Below are positions 43,956 to 53,321 of a stretch of DNA of 64,000 nt, in pieces. The first letter of the stretch is position 1. Each line of letters starts with the position of its first letter. Made by a program: the position numbers and the translations under genes. This DNA is from Leptolyngbya sp. Cla-17. GTDB taxonomy: Bacteria; Cyanobacteriota; Cyanobacteriia; Leptolyngbyales; Leptolyngbyaceae. Below the pieces are notes generated by a model that saw nothing but the letters and a program-made list of their open reading frames with translations, was not told where the DNA came from and did not search any database. The DNA is taken from contig NZ_JAEVYN010000002.1 of NCBI RefSeq assembly GCF_016807185.1, forward strand, positions 310,001 to 374,000, written 5' to 3'.

Positions 43956-44792
43956 ATGCAAACTCTCACAACTCCACAATCACCCGATTTAATTCAGCCC
44001 ACCTCCAGATTCCTGGAAATTGACCAGGTTTCTAAGGTCTATCCTTCCGCTCAAGGAGATAATATCGTTCTTGATGGGGTCGATTTGACCGTGAATGAAG
44101 GCGAATTTGTCTGCGTCATTGGGCACTCTGGCTGTGGCAAATCGACTTTGCTCAATATGGTTTCTGGATTTGCCCAGCCGACCAGTGGGGAAGTGCGGCT
44201 TAAAGGTGAGCGAATTGTGCGACCTGGACCCGATCGCATGGTGGTCTTTCAAAACTATGCGCTGTTGCCTTGGAAAACAGCCTTTGAAAACATTTACATT
44301 GCCGTAAATGCTGTATTTACTGAAAAGTCTAAGCAAGAAAAAGTTGAGATTGTGCAAAAGCACCTGGCAATGGTTGGGTTAGAAGAAGCCGCCCAGAAAA
44401 AACCTGGTCAACTGTCGGGTGGTATGAAACAGCGTGTTTCCATTGCTCGTGCTTTGTCAATTTGCCCAGAGGTCTTGGTTCTAGATGAACCGTTTGGTGC
44501 CCTAGATGCCATCACCCGTGAAGAATTGCAAGAAGAGCTGCTCAAAATTTGGGCAGAGCAACAAGTGACCGTAATGATGATTACTCATGACATTGATGAA
44601 GCCTTGTTCTTAGCCGATCGCATCGTCATGATGACGAATGGACCCGCCGCCAAAATTGGCGAAATTATGGAGGTCCATTTTCCGCACCCGCGTAACCGGA
44701 CTCAAATGATGGAAGACCCAGCATATTACACCCTCCGTAATCGAGCATTAGATTTTCTGTTTGGACGCTATGCTCTGCACACCGACGAGTAG
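43956..44792 (+). CDS. nrtD: Nitrate ABC transporter ATPase
   Basis: A 278-residue ABC ATPase: Walker A GHSGCGKSTLLN, signature LSGGMKQRVSIARAL, Walker B VLVLDEPFGALDAIT, and switch His in MMITHDIDEAL. It lacks the C-terminal binding domain of NrtC and pairs with it. Last transporter gene; a weak hairpin follows. Confidence 0.95.
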   Translation: MQTLTTPQSPDLIQPTSRFLEIDQVSKVYPSAQGDNIVLDGVDLTVNEGEFVCVIGHSGCGKSTLLNMVSGFAQPTSGEVRLKGERIVRPGPDRMVVFQNYALLPWKTAFENIYIAVNAVFTEKSKQEKVEIVQKHLAMVGLEEAAQKKPGQLSGGMKQRVSIARALSICPEVLVLDEPFGALDAITREELQEELLKIWAEQQVTVMMITHDIDEALFLADRIVMMTNGPAAKIGEIMEVHFPHPRNRTQMMEDPAYYTLRNRALDFLFGRYALHTDE

Positions 44793-44814
44793 GACAAGAA
44801 GTTAATAAAAACCA

Positions 44815-44851
44815 AAGAGCTTAAGGCATAGGATTAACCTTCAAGCTCTTA
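44815..44851 (+). promoter_or_regulatory. Hairpin between nrtD and the DUF1830 gene
   Basis: AAGAGCTTAAGG pairs with CCTTCAAGCTCTT (one bulged base), loop about 11 bases, 23 bp after nrtD. No long T-run follows, so read-through to the DUF1830 gene and narB is expected, perhaps with reduced level or as an RNA processing site. Confidence 0.5.
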
Positions 44852-44914
44852 TTGCTGAACCGCGATCGCTGGCGCGTATTTTGCTAATCAAGCACCCATA
44901 GCAGGAGTGTCGTG

Positions 44915-45229
44915 ATGACCTCGGTGTTTAACCCGTTTCCAACCAATTTATCCAACCGAATTCTTTGCTACTACGTCAACACCACCACACAAATTCAGAA
45001 AGCAAAGATTCTGACTATTCCCAATTGGTTATTTGAGAGAGTGATTTTTCCTCATCAACGGCTCTTATTTGAAGCTATTCCTGATGCTTTACTCGAAATT
45101 CACTCCTGTGCCGCTGCTGGCGAAACTTTGCTCAGTAAAATTCCCTGCCTTCACCTTCGAGTTTTCGAGCCATCGCTGGTTGTGGCAGCCTCTTCATGTG
45201 ATGACCTTCAGGTAGATTCTGTGGAATGA
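44915..45229 (+). CDS. DUF1830 protein in the nitrate operon
   Basis: 104 residues from ATG 44915 (AGGAG 7 bases upstream; a GTG three bases earlier is too close). The core ILCYYVNTTTQIQKAKILTI, then IPNWLFERVIFPHQRLLFEA and ALLEIHS, matches DUF1830, a small cyanobacterial family of unknown function. Its stop overlaps the narB ATG (ATGA), so the two are translationally coupled. A role in nitrate reductase synthesis or maturation is possible but only inferred from context. Confidence 0.82.
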   Translation: MTSVFNPFPTNLSNRILCYYVNTTTQIQKAKILTIPNWLFERVIFPHQRLLFEAIPDALLEIHSCAAAGETLLSKIPCLHLRVFEPSLVVAASSCDDLQVDSVE

Positions 45230-47496
45230 CAGCAGTTGATTCGGTTAAGACCCTTTGTCCATACTGTGGCGTAGGTTGTGGGTTAGAAGTGTTAGCTTCT
45301 CCTCAATCAGAAACTGCTGTAGACGGTCAGGATCAATCAGAACATCTCTGGAAGGTGCGAGGCGATCGCGCTCATCCTTCTAGCCAAGGCATGGTTTGCG
45401 TCAAAGGTGCAACTATTGCCGAAGCATTGAATAAGGATCGCCTCCTCTATCCCATGATTCGCGATTCTTTAGATGAAGAATTTCGTCGTGCTTCTTGGGA
45501 TCAAGCACTAGAGTTAATCACCTCGCGTATCCAAACGGTTCTCTCCACTCAAGGAGCTAATGGCGTTTGTATGTATGGTTCTGGACAACTGCAAACCGAG
45601 GACTATTACATCGCCCAAAAATTTTTGAAAGGCTGTTTGGGCACCAATAACTTTGATTCCAATTCGCGCCTGTGCATGTCTTCCGCCGTTGCTGGCTATG
45701 TGCAAAGCCTTGGCTCGGATGGACCTCCCTGCTGTTACGAAGACTTAGATCTGACCGATTGTGTCTTTCTGATTGGTGCAAATACTGCAGAATGTCACCC
45801 CATTGTTCATAATCGTCTGCAAAAATACCACAAGAAAAATTGCAACGTCAAAATGGTGGTGGTTGATCCACGTCGCACCAAAACCGCTGAGGACGCGGAT
45901 CTACACTTGGCGATTCAACCCGGTACAGATATTGACTTGCTCAATGGAATTGCTCATTTGCTTCTGCGTTGGGACTGTGTGGATGCAGATTTTATTGCTA
46001 ACCGCACAGAAGGGTTTTTAGAGTTCGCAGAAGTCACTCAACACTATTCTCCCGATGTAGTGTCAGAACGATGCGGCATCTCGGTTAATGACCTTGAACT
46101 CGCCGCCCGCTGGTGGGCTGAGTCAAACCGAGTACTATCTCTCTGGTCGATGGGCGTGAACCAATCCAGTGAGGGAACTGCCAAAGTGCGCGCTGTTATC
46201 AATCTACATTTGATGACTGGACAGATCGGCAAACCAGGTGCAGGCCCGTTTTCCCTTACGGGTCAACCGAATGCCATGGGCGGGCGAGAAACGGGTGGCT
46301 TGTGCAATCTGTTGCCCGGTTATCGTCATGTCAAGTTTCCAGAGCAGCGTGCGGAACTTGAGCAGTTTTGGGGAGTGCCAGCAGGGCGCATTTCTCCTGA
46401 CTGGGGTCGCACTGCTTGGGATATCATTACTGGCTTAGAAAGCGATGATGTTGGGTTGCTCTGGATTGTGGCAACCAATCCAGCGGTGAGCTTGCCAGAT
46501 TTAGAGCGGGCGAAAGCAGCATTAAGGCGATCGCCCTTCACCATTCAGCAAGATGCCTACTACCCAACAGAAACCGCCAAATTTGCTCATGTCTTGCTGC
46601 CAGCCGCTCAATGGGGCGAAAAAACTGGAATCATGACAAACTCCGAACGAACAGTGACCCTATGTCAGGCATTTTGTTCTCCACCCGGAGAAGCCCGCGC
46701 CGACTGGGAAATCATTGCCGAAGTGGCATGCCGACTGGGATTTGCCGATAAGTTTCCGTTTACTAATTCTGCCGATGTCTTTGCTGAATATGTGCAATTG
46801 ACTCAAGGGCGTGTCTGCGATATGTCTGGACTAAGCCATGAGCGCCTGCGGCAAGAGGGTCCGCTTCAATGGCCTATCCCAAAAGAAGAGAGCGGAGAAG
46901 AACTCACTACGCAGATTTACAATCCTGATGAGTTTCATCAAAAGGCTGCTAAACCAGCAAAACGACTTTACACCAATCACCAGTTTCCGACTGCCAATGG
47001 ACGAGCGCGATTTTCGGCTGCTCACTCACGCGGCTTGGCAGAACCTCCTGATTCGGCGTATCCGTTTGTGCTAACGACAGGCAGGCTCTATGGACACTGG
47101 CATACCCAAACCCGCACCGGGCGAATCGAGAAGATTCGGCAGATGTATCCCCATCCGTTCTTAGAAATTCATCCCCGTGATGCAGCCCGAATTGGTGTAG
47201 AAGATCACAGCTTAATTGAAGTGCGATCGCGGCGAGGCGTGGCTCGTCTCCCCGCTAAAGTGACTGCTGCGATCTCGCCGGGAACGGTGTTTGTTCCAAT
47301 TCATTGGGGTGAGCTTTGGGCAGATCAGGCAGAAGCCAATGCAATGACCCAGGAAAAATCATGCCCTGATTCAAAGCAACCTGAACTGAAAGCCTGTGCT
47401 GTGCAACTAACTCCCGTCCCAACTGAAGCGGTAAAAACAGACTATACGCTTTTCACCAAAACGCTTGAGACTTCTTCTGTGTCACTTCCCTTGTAG
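45226..47496 (+). CDS. narB: Ferredoxin-nitrate reductase
   Basis: A 756-residue molybdopterin enzyme reducing nitrate to nitrite with ferredoxin. The N-terminal [4Fe-4S] cysteines are in CPYCGVGCGLEV and GMVCVKGA. Mo-bisMGD domain signatures include SNSRLCMSSAVAGY (the Mo-coordinating Cys), VVVDPRRTKTAEDADLHL and the C-terminal TGRLYGHWHTQTRTGRI. Last gene of the operon. Confidence 0.96.
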   Translation: MTAVDSVKTLCPYCGVGCGLEVLASPQSETAVDGQDQSEHLWKVRGDRAHPSSQGMVCVKGATIAEALNKDRLLYPMIRDSLDEEFRRASWDQALELITSRIQTVLSTQGANGVCMYGSGQLQTEDYYIAQKFLKGCLGTNNFDSNSRLCMSSAVAGYVQSLGSDGPPCCYEDLDLTDCVFLIGANTAECHPIVHNRLQKYHKKNCNVKMVVVDPRRTKTAEDADLHLAIQPGTDIDLLNGIAHLLLRWDCVDADFIANRTEGFLEFAEVTQHYSPDVVSERCGISVNDLELAARWWAESNRVLSLWSMGVNQSSEGTAKVRAVINLHLMTGQIGKPGAGPFSLTGQPNAMGGRETGGLCNLLPGYRHVKFPEQRAELEQFWGVPAGRISPDWGRTAWDIITGLESDDVGLLWIVATNPAVSLPDLERAKAALRRSPFTIQQDAYYPTETAKFAHVLLPAAQWGEKTGIMTNSERTVTLCQAFCSPPGEARADWEIIAEVACRLGFADKFPFTNSADVFAEYVQLTQGRVCDMSGLSHERLRQEGPLQWPIPKEESGEELTTQIYNPDEFHQKAAKPAKRLYTNHQFPTANGRARFSAAHSRGLAEPPDSAYPFVLTTGRLYGHWHTQTRTGRIEKIRQMYPHPFLEIHPRDAARIGVEDHSLIEVRSRRGVARLPAKVTAAISPGTVFVPIHWGELWADQAEANAMTQEKSCPDSKQPELKACAVQLTPVPTEAVKTDYTLFTKTLETSSVSLPL

Positions 47497-47509
47497 TGCT
47501 GATACCCAG

Positions 47510-48730
47510 CTAAGAGCGAGAAGAATCAACGCTATCTCGCTCTGTTCGTATCCACTTCGTTTGAGGTTTCCATAGAAACCTGAAGTACAAAGGAATTTTC
47601 CACAAGACATAAAGGGGAATAGTGAAAAGTACTTTGGCAGGAATAGCGGCTCGGCAATATTTTGCCCAGGCAGAGACAATCGCCGCTAAAATCATGACTC
47701 CTGCACTGCCTAAAACGATCGCGGGAGTTTGCGAAATACCAAAGTAGATAGCAACGAGCGCAACAGTCATTGCCAATGCCCACAGCATCACAAGCAAAGA
47801 AAGGGGAGGAATGAGTAAATCAAGAGCGATCGCAAGCAAGTCAAATCGCCGCTTCTGAAGAGACACTTTGAGTAAGCGAGGAACTTGCGTCAGAATGGTT
47901 TGCAGGTGCCCATGTTCCCAGCGAGTGCGTTGGCTTTTAGCCGCACTCGCTTGTTGTGGCAGCGCGCTAGTCACTCGTGCTTCATGGCAAAAAGTTGCAG
48001 GGTGACCCGCGATCGCTAAATCTAACCCAAGATTCATATCTTCAACAATATTGCCACTTGCCAAAGAAACCTTACGAATCACCGCCCAAGGAAACGCCAT
48101 TCCTGTGCCTGTTAAAGGACAGGGTAGATCAAATCGAGCAAGCCCAAGGGGACGAACTAAATTTTTGACGGTAAACGCTAGGGTCGAAACAGCATCCTTC
48201 GGAGAGGGATTAGCGGGTTGAACAAGTAGATACGTTGCCTGTACTGCGCGATTACGAGCGATCGCCAACCGTGAAATCTGTTCAATTGCTCCAGGGGCAA
48301 CAATACAATCCGCATCCACAATAACAACAACATCAGGCGGATGATTAGCAAGAAAACTCATGCCAAAGTCCAGCGCATACCCCTTGCCGCGGTGTGTGTC
48401 ATCAAAGCGCTCGATTGCTATGGCACCCGTTTCTCGTGCAACTGCCGCAGTCTCATCTGTGCAATTATCAGCCACTACAACTAATTGATCTGGCGAGGTA
48501 AGTTGCCCAATCAAAGTTTCTAACGTGGCTCCAATGCCAGCCGCTTCATTATGGGCAGGAATCAACACAGCAATACGAGAGCGTTCAGAATTCTGCCCAC
48601 GCCATGCACGCGGTGGGAAAAGCGCTGCAACACATTCAACCATTAAAACAAAGCTTGGAATCAGTAGCAGTATAGAAATTGCTAATAAAACGGTTTCAAC
48701 TATAAGAAGTACCAAATCAGTAGTTGCCAA
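47510..48730 (-). CDS. Membrane glycosyltransferase, GT2 family
   Basis: A 406-residue processive-type or GT2 glycosyltransferase. One N-terminal helix is followed by a catalytic domain with IAVLIPAHNEAAGIGATLET, VADNCTDETA, the DAD metal site (VIVDADCIVAPG), the EDMNLGL acid and the RTRW motif (QRTRWEHGHL). Two or three C-terminal helices follow. It probably adds sugars to a polysaccharide or lipid carrier at the cytoplasmic membrane. It precedes (in transcription) nothing; the Wzc-like gene lies upstream on the same strand, 144 bp away. Confidence 0.9.
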   Translation of the reverse strand: MATTDLVLLIVETVLLAISILLLIPSFVLMVECVAALFPPRAWRGQNSERSRIAVLIPAHNEAAGIGATLETLIGQLTSPDQLVVVADNCTDETAAVARETGAIAIERFDDTHRGKGYALDFGMSFLANHPPDVVVIVDADCIVAPGAIEQISRLAIARNRAVQATYLLVQPANPSPKDAVSTLAFTVKNLVRPLGLARFDLPCPLTGTGMAFPWAVIRKVSLASGNIVEDMNLGLDLAIAGHPATFCHEARVTSALPQQASAAKSQRTRWEHGHLQTILTQVPRLLKVSLQKRRFDLLAIALDLLIPPLSLLVMLWALAMTVALVAIYFGISQTPAIVLGSAGVMILAAIVSAWAKYCRAAIPAKVLFTIPLYVLWKIPLYFRFLWKPQTKWIRTERDSVDSSRS

Positions 48731-48874
48731 GTTCGTTATCCTTTGTGATCTGACTTAGCAAGCAAATTGACACCGCCTTTGTATAAAAGACGAAAACTGT
48801 ATCGGCTTGCTATTTAATTTAGATATATTTTCCTAGCCAAGGCAATATCACCCCCAGCTTTAAAGGAGTTAGTA

Positions 48875-51217
48875 TTACCGCCCTACGTCACCTGATTCTT
48901 TAAGCTTGCCAAAAAAGGCTGGATGAGCTTCAGTTGCATAAGTTTGCTGTTGACTAGTCGGTAGAGCATAGGGAACAATCTTGCTCTTTCCAATTCGGTT
49001 TGCTACAACTCCAACCACTGGTAAACGATATTTTTCTAGATCACTCAGTGTCTCTTTAACAAGACTTTGCTTTGTTTTATTAAGGCTAACCACTAACAAC
49101 AACCCATCCGTTTGTGCAGTTAGGAAATTACTGTCTGTGGATGCACTTAAAGATGGACTGTCATAAATAACCAAGTCATAGCTGCTTTGTAATCGTTCTA
49201 CTAGCCGTTGCATTTCATTAGAAGCGAGTAATCGAGTGGCACCAAACTGAGCAGAACCTGCTGTTAATACAGACAGATTACTTTCTCCAGGTATCTTCTC
49301 AATTACTTCAGATGCATCAATTCGCTGTTGCAGAACATCAATTAAGCCTTTTTGATTAGGCAAGTTTAAATGAGTGTGTAGCTGAGGCAGGCAAAGGTTT
49401 GCATCTACCAATAGAACTCGGTGTCCCATCGTTGAAGCCATTAAAGCAAGATTCAGAGCAACTGTTGTTTTCCCGTCTCCAGGTTCTACAGACCCAACAA
49501 CCAACGATCTCACAGGTGGATGACATAAGAATCGAAGATTAGTGTAGAGAGAGCAAAAAGCGTCAGTGAAAGGCTCCGAAATTTTAGATTGCGTTCCATT
49601 TGCTGCTAAAGGTAGCCCTGTTTTTTGGCTTGGAATCATCCCAAGAAGTGGAAATGGCACAGCGTCTTGCAAATCTGCCGCTGTGACAAACCGATTGCGA
49701 ATTTTCTCTCTTAACAAAGCGGCCGCTACTCCTAATAGCGCCCCAGCCAACAACCCCCCTGGAATCATTGGCTGTGCTTTCTTACCTCGAGATGCGATCG
49801 GTTTGCCTGTCTCCAAATCCGTTACTAGTTTTGGTTGAGCAATAATTTCCCAAGGAACCTCCTTCTGAGCAGCCTCAACTCGAAAAGTCTCACGCTGCAA
49901 CAAAAATTGATTTAACGTTTTAGTTGCAATATCTAATTGCTGCTGCAAGGTATTGTATTGACGAGTAATGGCAGGAAGTTGATTTAATCGTTCCTCCAAT
50001 GCTGCTTTATTTCGAGCAGTTTCTTGGACGCGCACTTGTAGAGATTGACTTAAATTAGCCGATTGAACAAGTTGCTTAATTAAATCTAAACGTACCGGAT
50101 CTTGAAATGCCAAAACCTGAGAACTTTCTGAAACTCCAGGTGACGATTCATTAAGATTCAGTTGAGCTTCTTGAGCAATCAACCGCGCTAAATTTCTCTG
50201 CTGATCGCGTAGGCTTTTAACAATAGGACTATCTTCATTGAACCGAGCGAGTTTAACTGCAATAAGACCCTCGGTCTTCTTCAATTGCGTTAACAAATCT
50301 TGATAGCGAGGATTTTGACTCAGTGAAGCGGCTCCTAGTGCTTGCGTTGGAGTAAAACCGAGTTGCTTCTGAAGAACAGAATACAGGGTTGTTTGCTCTC
50401 GCAATAAAGTGTCAGCTTCTAATTTCTTTTCGTTTACGTTTTTTAGCTGCTCTGATACTTGATTACTTTCAAGTGCTGGATCAGTTAGTCGATACTGCTG
50501 CTTAAGAGCCTGCATCTGACCTTCCAATACCGTCACTCGCTGCTGCAAGGTAGGAAGTTGCTCCTCAATAAATTCAACACCAGCTTCAGTTCGCACTTTT
50601 CGATCGTCAAGACTAAACTTGAGATAACCCTGAGCAAGCTGTTCTAGAATAAAGCGAACTTTTTCTGGATTAGACCCTCTGTAGTCAACCTCGATCGTTC
50701 TCGTTGAGTCCAGCAGGTTTGTTCCAATACGAGTAACTGTAAAATTTTGGTTCTTTAAATCTCTAGCTAAGGACTCGGCCGTCACTTCTGGATAACGACT
50801 TTGAATAGTCTTTGATATTTTGGAGAGCCTATCAGGGCTTTGTAGAACTTGAAGCAAGGTTGGATAATCAATGCCGTTCCCGTTACTATCTTGCTGAACC
50901 TGTGATCGTGAAATGGCAGACGGATCTGATAAGCGCCCTTGTGAGGTAATTGGTTCAACTAAAACAGCAAAGCTACCTTCGTAGATCAGCGGAAAAGTTC
51001 TAGTCAGAACCCAGCCTCCAGCGCCCCCAAGCAGGGTCAACACTAAGATAGTTGGAATGTTTCGCCGGACAGCGCCCATTAAGGAGCGAACTTTAAAGCC
51101 ACCACTTTTAGGCTTTTGATCAGCTTCTCCGCTCCCATCGCTAGGGGGGGCTGAAGCCTCTTCCAATCGACTTTGTCGGTTGAAATTTAGGTTCTGCGCA
51201 TTTTGTCCGGTTTGCAT
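48875..51217 (-). CDS. Wzc-like polysaccharide co-polymerase / BY-kinase
   Basis: 780 residues. A Wzz domain with two membrane segments (about 55-75 and 505-525) brackets a long periplasmic coiled coil (VTVLEGQMQALKQQYR and further helices). A cytoplasmic tyrosine kinase of the BY type follows, with Walker A VEPGDGKTTVALNLAL, A' VLLVDANL and Walker B YDLVIYDSP. The C-terminus has only a few Tyr (VPYALPTSQQQTYATEA) and no dense tyrosine cluster. It controls chain length and export of exopolysaccharide with the Wza-like protein. Confidence 0.92.
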   Translation of the reverse strand: MQTGQNAQNLNFNRQSRLEEASAPPSDGSGEADQKPKSGGFKVRSLMGAVRRNIPTILVLTLLGGAGGWVLTRTFPLIYEGSFAVLVEPITSQGRLSDPSAISRSQVQQDSNGNGIDYPTLLQVLQSPDRLSKISKTIQSRYPEVTAESLARDLKNQNFTVTRIGTNLLDSTRTIEVDYRGSNPEKVRFILEQLAQGYLKFSLDDRKVRTEAGVEFIEEQLPTLQQRVTVLEGQMQALKQQYRLTDPALESNQVSEQLKNVNEKKLEADTLLREQTTLYSVLQKQLGFTPTQALGAASLSQNPRYQDLLTQLKKTEGLIAVKLARFNEDSPIVKSLRDQQRNLARLIAQEAQLNLNESSPGVSESSQVLAFQDPVRLDLIKQLVQSANLSQSLQVRVQETARNKAALEERLNQLPAITRQYNTLQQQLDIATKTLNQFLLQRETFRVEAAQKEVPWEIIAQPKLVTDLETGKPIASRGKKAQPMIPGGLLAGALLGVAAALLREKIRNRFVTAADLQDAVPFPLLGMIPSQKTGLPLAANGTQSKISEPFTDAFCSLYTNLRFLCHPPVRSLVVGSVEPGDGKTTVALNLALMASTMGHRVLLVDANLCLPQLHTHLNLPNQKGLIDVLQQRIDASEVIEKIPGESNLSVLTAGSAQFGATRLLASNEMQRLVERLQSSYDLVIYDSPSLSASTDSNFLTAQTDGLLLVVSLNKTKQSLVKETLSDLEKYRLPVVGVVANRIGKSKIVPYALPTSQQQTYATEAHPAFFGKLKESGDVGR

Positions 51218-51290
51218 GGTTTACCTCATCTACAGTCGATTAAGTTGGTCGATAAATGAACATTTCAAAACACGCAATCCTGAAATATTG

Positions 51291-52490
51291 CTAATTTCCA
51301 TTATTTCCATTGTTTCCATTAGGAAATATCAAGTTTCTAAACCCTGAGATCCCGCCAAAAATAGTGAGTGGAGCACCAATCGCATTGATCAAAAAGTCAT
51401 TGGCTGATGCGATAAATGTTCGGTTCACCACGATTATGTCATTATTGTAAAGAGCAGGATTGCGCCCTTCGTTCAAATTTTGATCGAGATCAATAGAGTA
51501 TTTCTTGCGAGTAATTGTGCCATCTGGATTGAGACGAATTAAATCCACTCCCTTCTTACTGGCTCGACCAACTCTAAATCCACCTGCTGCCATAATAGCT
51601 TGGTTTAAAGTTGTATTAGGCTTTAGCTTAAGTGAGCCTGGGGCTGTGACTTCCCCAACGATACTGACTGAAATAGTTTCAGGAGAAAAGTTGCTTGCTG
51701 CAACCTGAGTTGCTTCTCCAGCATCCAACTTATCAGCTTTAGGAATGATGATAGTATCACCATCGCGAAGCAAGATGTCTTGGCTAAGGTCACCTTCGCG
51801 TAAAAACCTCCACAGATCGATCGCCACGATTTCTTCGCGATCTGTTTGCAATCGCCGAATTCTCACTTCACGAATATTGGCAATTTGAGTGACGCCGCCA
51901 GCCGATTGAATCGCCTGAGTTACTCTAGGCCATTGGTTCCCGCCTTCTGATGATGTTCTTTGGTTGAGGCTTGCCTGCGAAACCTCGTTACTAATAACAC
52001 TAAGAATGTAAGAGCCAGGACGGTTAACTTCTCCAATCACACCGACTTTAAGCGGTCTAGGAGCTAATAAACTAATTGTAACTAGCGGGTTTCGGACAAA
52101 CCGACCGTACTTTGCTGAAATTACTGCTGCCGCTTGCGTTAGTGTCAACCCTTGAACAGGAACGCTTCCCACCCATGGTAAGTTGAGTGTGCCGTCTAAT
52201 AAAATTGTGTACCGTGGCTCTAGTGCTAGTTCTGGCGCAATGTCAAAAATTTCAGCTCTGACAATATCTCCAGCGCCTAGAGTGTAAGCATCACCCAAAA
52301 TAGTACCTGGTCTAACATTGGAGGGGGGAGGAGCCTCAGGTAATGGTACCCTTTGCTCAAAAGGCACTGAATTTGAAGAGGGTGCAGTTAGTGGCGAACT
52401 CTGAGCCAAGACAGATAAAGGCTGAGTTGTTCCAACTAGAGAGGACAAAACAATGCCTGCAATAGAGCGCGGGGTTCTCCTAATCATCAT
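51291..52490 (-). CDS. Wza-like polysaccharide export protein
   Basis: 399 residues with a signal peptide (IAGIVLSSLVGTTQPLSVLAQ). Poly-export domain (YTLGAGDIVRAEIFDIAPEL), then SLBB-type domains (VGVIGEVNRPGSYILSV and VSIVGEVTAPGSLKLKPNT). It should form the periplasmic/outer-membrane conduit paired with the Wzc-like kinase. The extreme C-terminus is an unusual Asn/Gly repeat (PNGNNGNNGN). Start ATG 52490; probable operon Wza-Wzc-GT2. Confidence 0.92.
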   Translation of the reverse strand: MMIRRTPRSIAGIVLSSLVGTTQPLSVLAQSSPLTAPSSNSVPFEQRVPLPEAPPPSNVRPGTILGDAYTLGAGDIVRAEIFDIAPELALEPRYTILLDGTLNLPWVGSVPVQGLTLTQAAAVISAKYGRFVRNPLVTISLLAPRPLKVGVIGEVNRPGSYILSVISNEVSQASLNQRTSSEGGNQWPRVTQAIQSAGGVTQIANIREVRIRRLQTDREEIVAIDLWRFLREGDLSQDILLRDGDTIIIPKADKLDAGEATQVAASNFSPETISVSIVGEVTAPGSLKLKPNTTLNQAIMAAGGFRVGRASKKGVDLIRLNPDGTITRKKYSIDLDQNLNEGRNPALYNNDIIVVNRTFIASANDFLINAIGAPLTIFGGISGFRNLIFPNGNNGNNGN

Positions 52491-53321
52491 GTTTTGTCTA
52501 AAAAGTGACGGGGTTTAGAAAAGTTGATTTGTGCATATGGTTACAGATATTTTTTATGTTTCCCTAAATTTGATTTACTCTCCAGGAAAACTTATCTATA
52601 TTCAGACTAAATATCTGAACACTAATTGAAAAAAGCAGACCGATACACCCGTGAAACTACTATATCTCGAGATGCTTTGCAGCCTTAGAGAAGTAGTTGA
52701 AGCTTTAGTATGAAATTTCCTGATGGAAGACTTTATTTCAATAGCATTACTTCACATAAAATTCATATCACTTTAACCATACCCACACTTTAAAAAGAAC
52801 AGATAAAGATCCGCTCAGCAAATACTGCCAAAATGCTAGTGATGCACTGGGGACGGTTATGCCCATAAAGAAAAAGGTTGACCAGGTGAATTGTTGATTG
52901 TTCTGGGAGCAGAATTCTAAAGAAGTTTCCTGTTGATTAAGTAGTAATCAGGATAGTCCGGCGAACTTTTAGTTAAAGGCTTAAGTGTATATATTCTGGG
53001 TTGTCTCGTTTTATCAAGTAACAATAAACCTTTCTGAAAGAACTGGACTGTTAGAGTCTATGTGCGCCGCTCCTGAGTGATTCTGCTAAGTTTGAGACTG
53101 ACACTCTGAATCCTTGATATTTTTTTGAAGGAATCATTGTTAGATTCATGTGTTGCGATCGCTATACAGGTATAGGTTGAATCATTCCAACCTGGCTGTT
53201 GCTTAGACTGCCAATTAACCCGCTAAGTCATGTTTTTGATGCAGTTTTCATGATGCAAAAGTTAGCCTTGTATTCATATCTTTTGCTTGCTTAATCTATT
53301 CTTCTCATCCGAGCTTAATTT
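52491..53321. other. Long intergenic region between exopolysaccharide genes
   Basis: 831 bp between divergent wza-like and wzy-like genes. AT-rich, no open frame of note, one HIP1 core near 53157. It should contain both promoters; the length suggests long leaders or lost genes. No tRNA, repeat or CRISPR seen. Confidence 0.4.
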
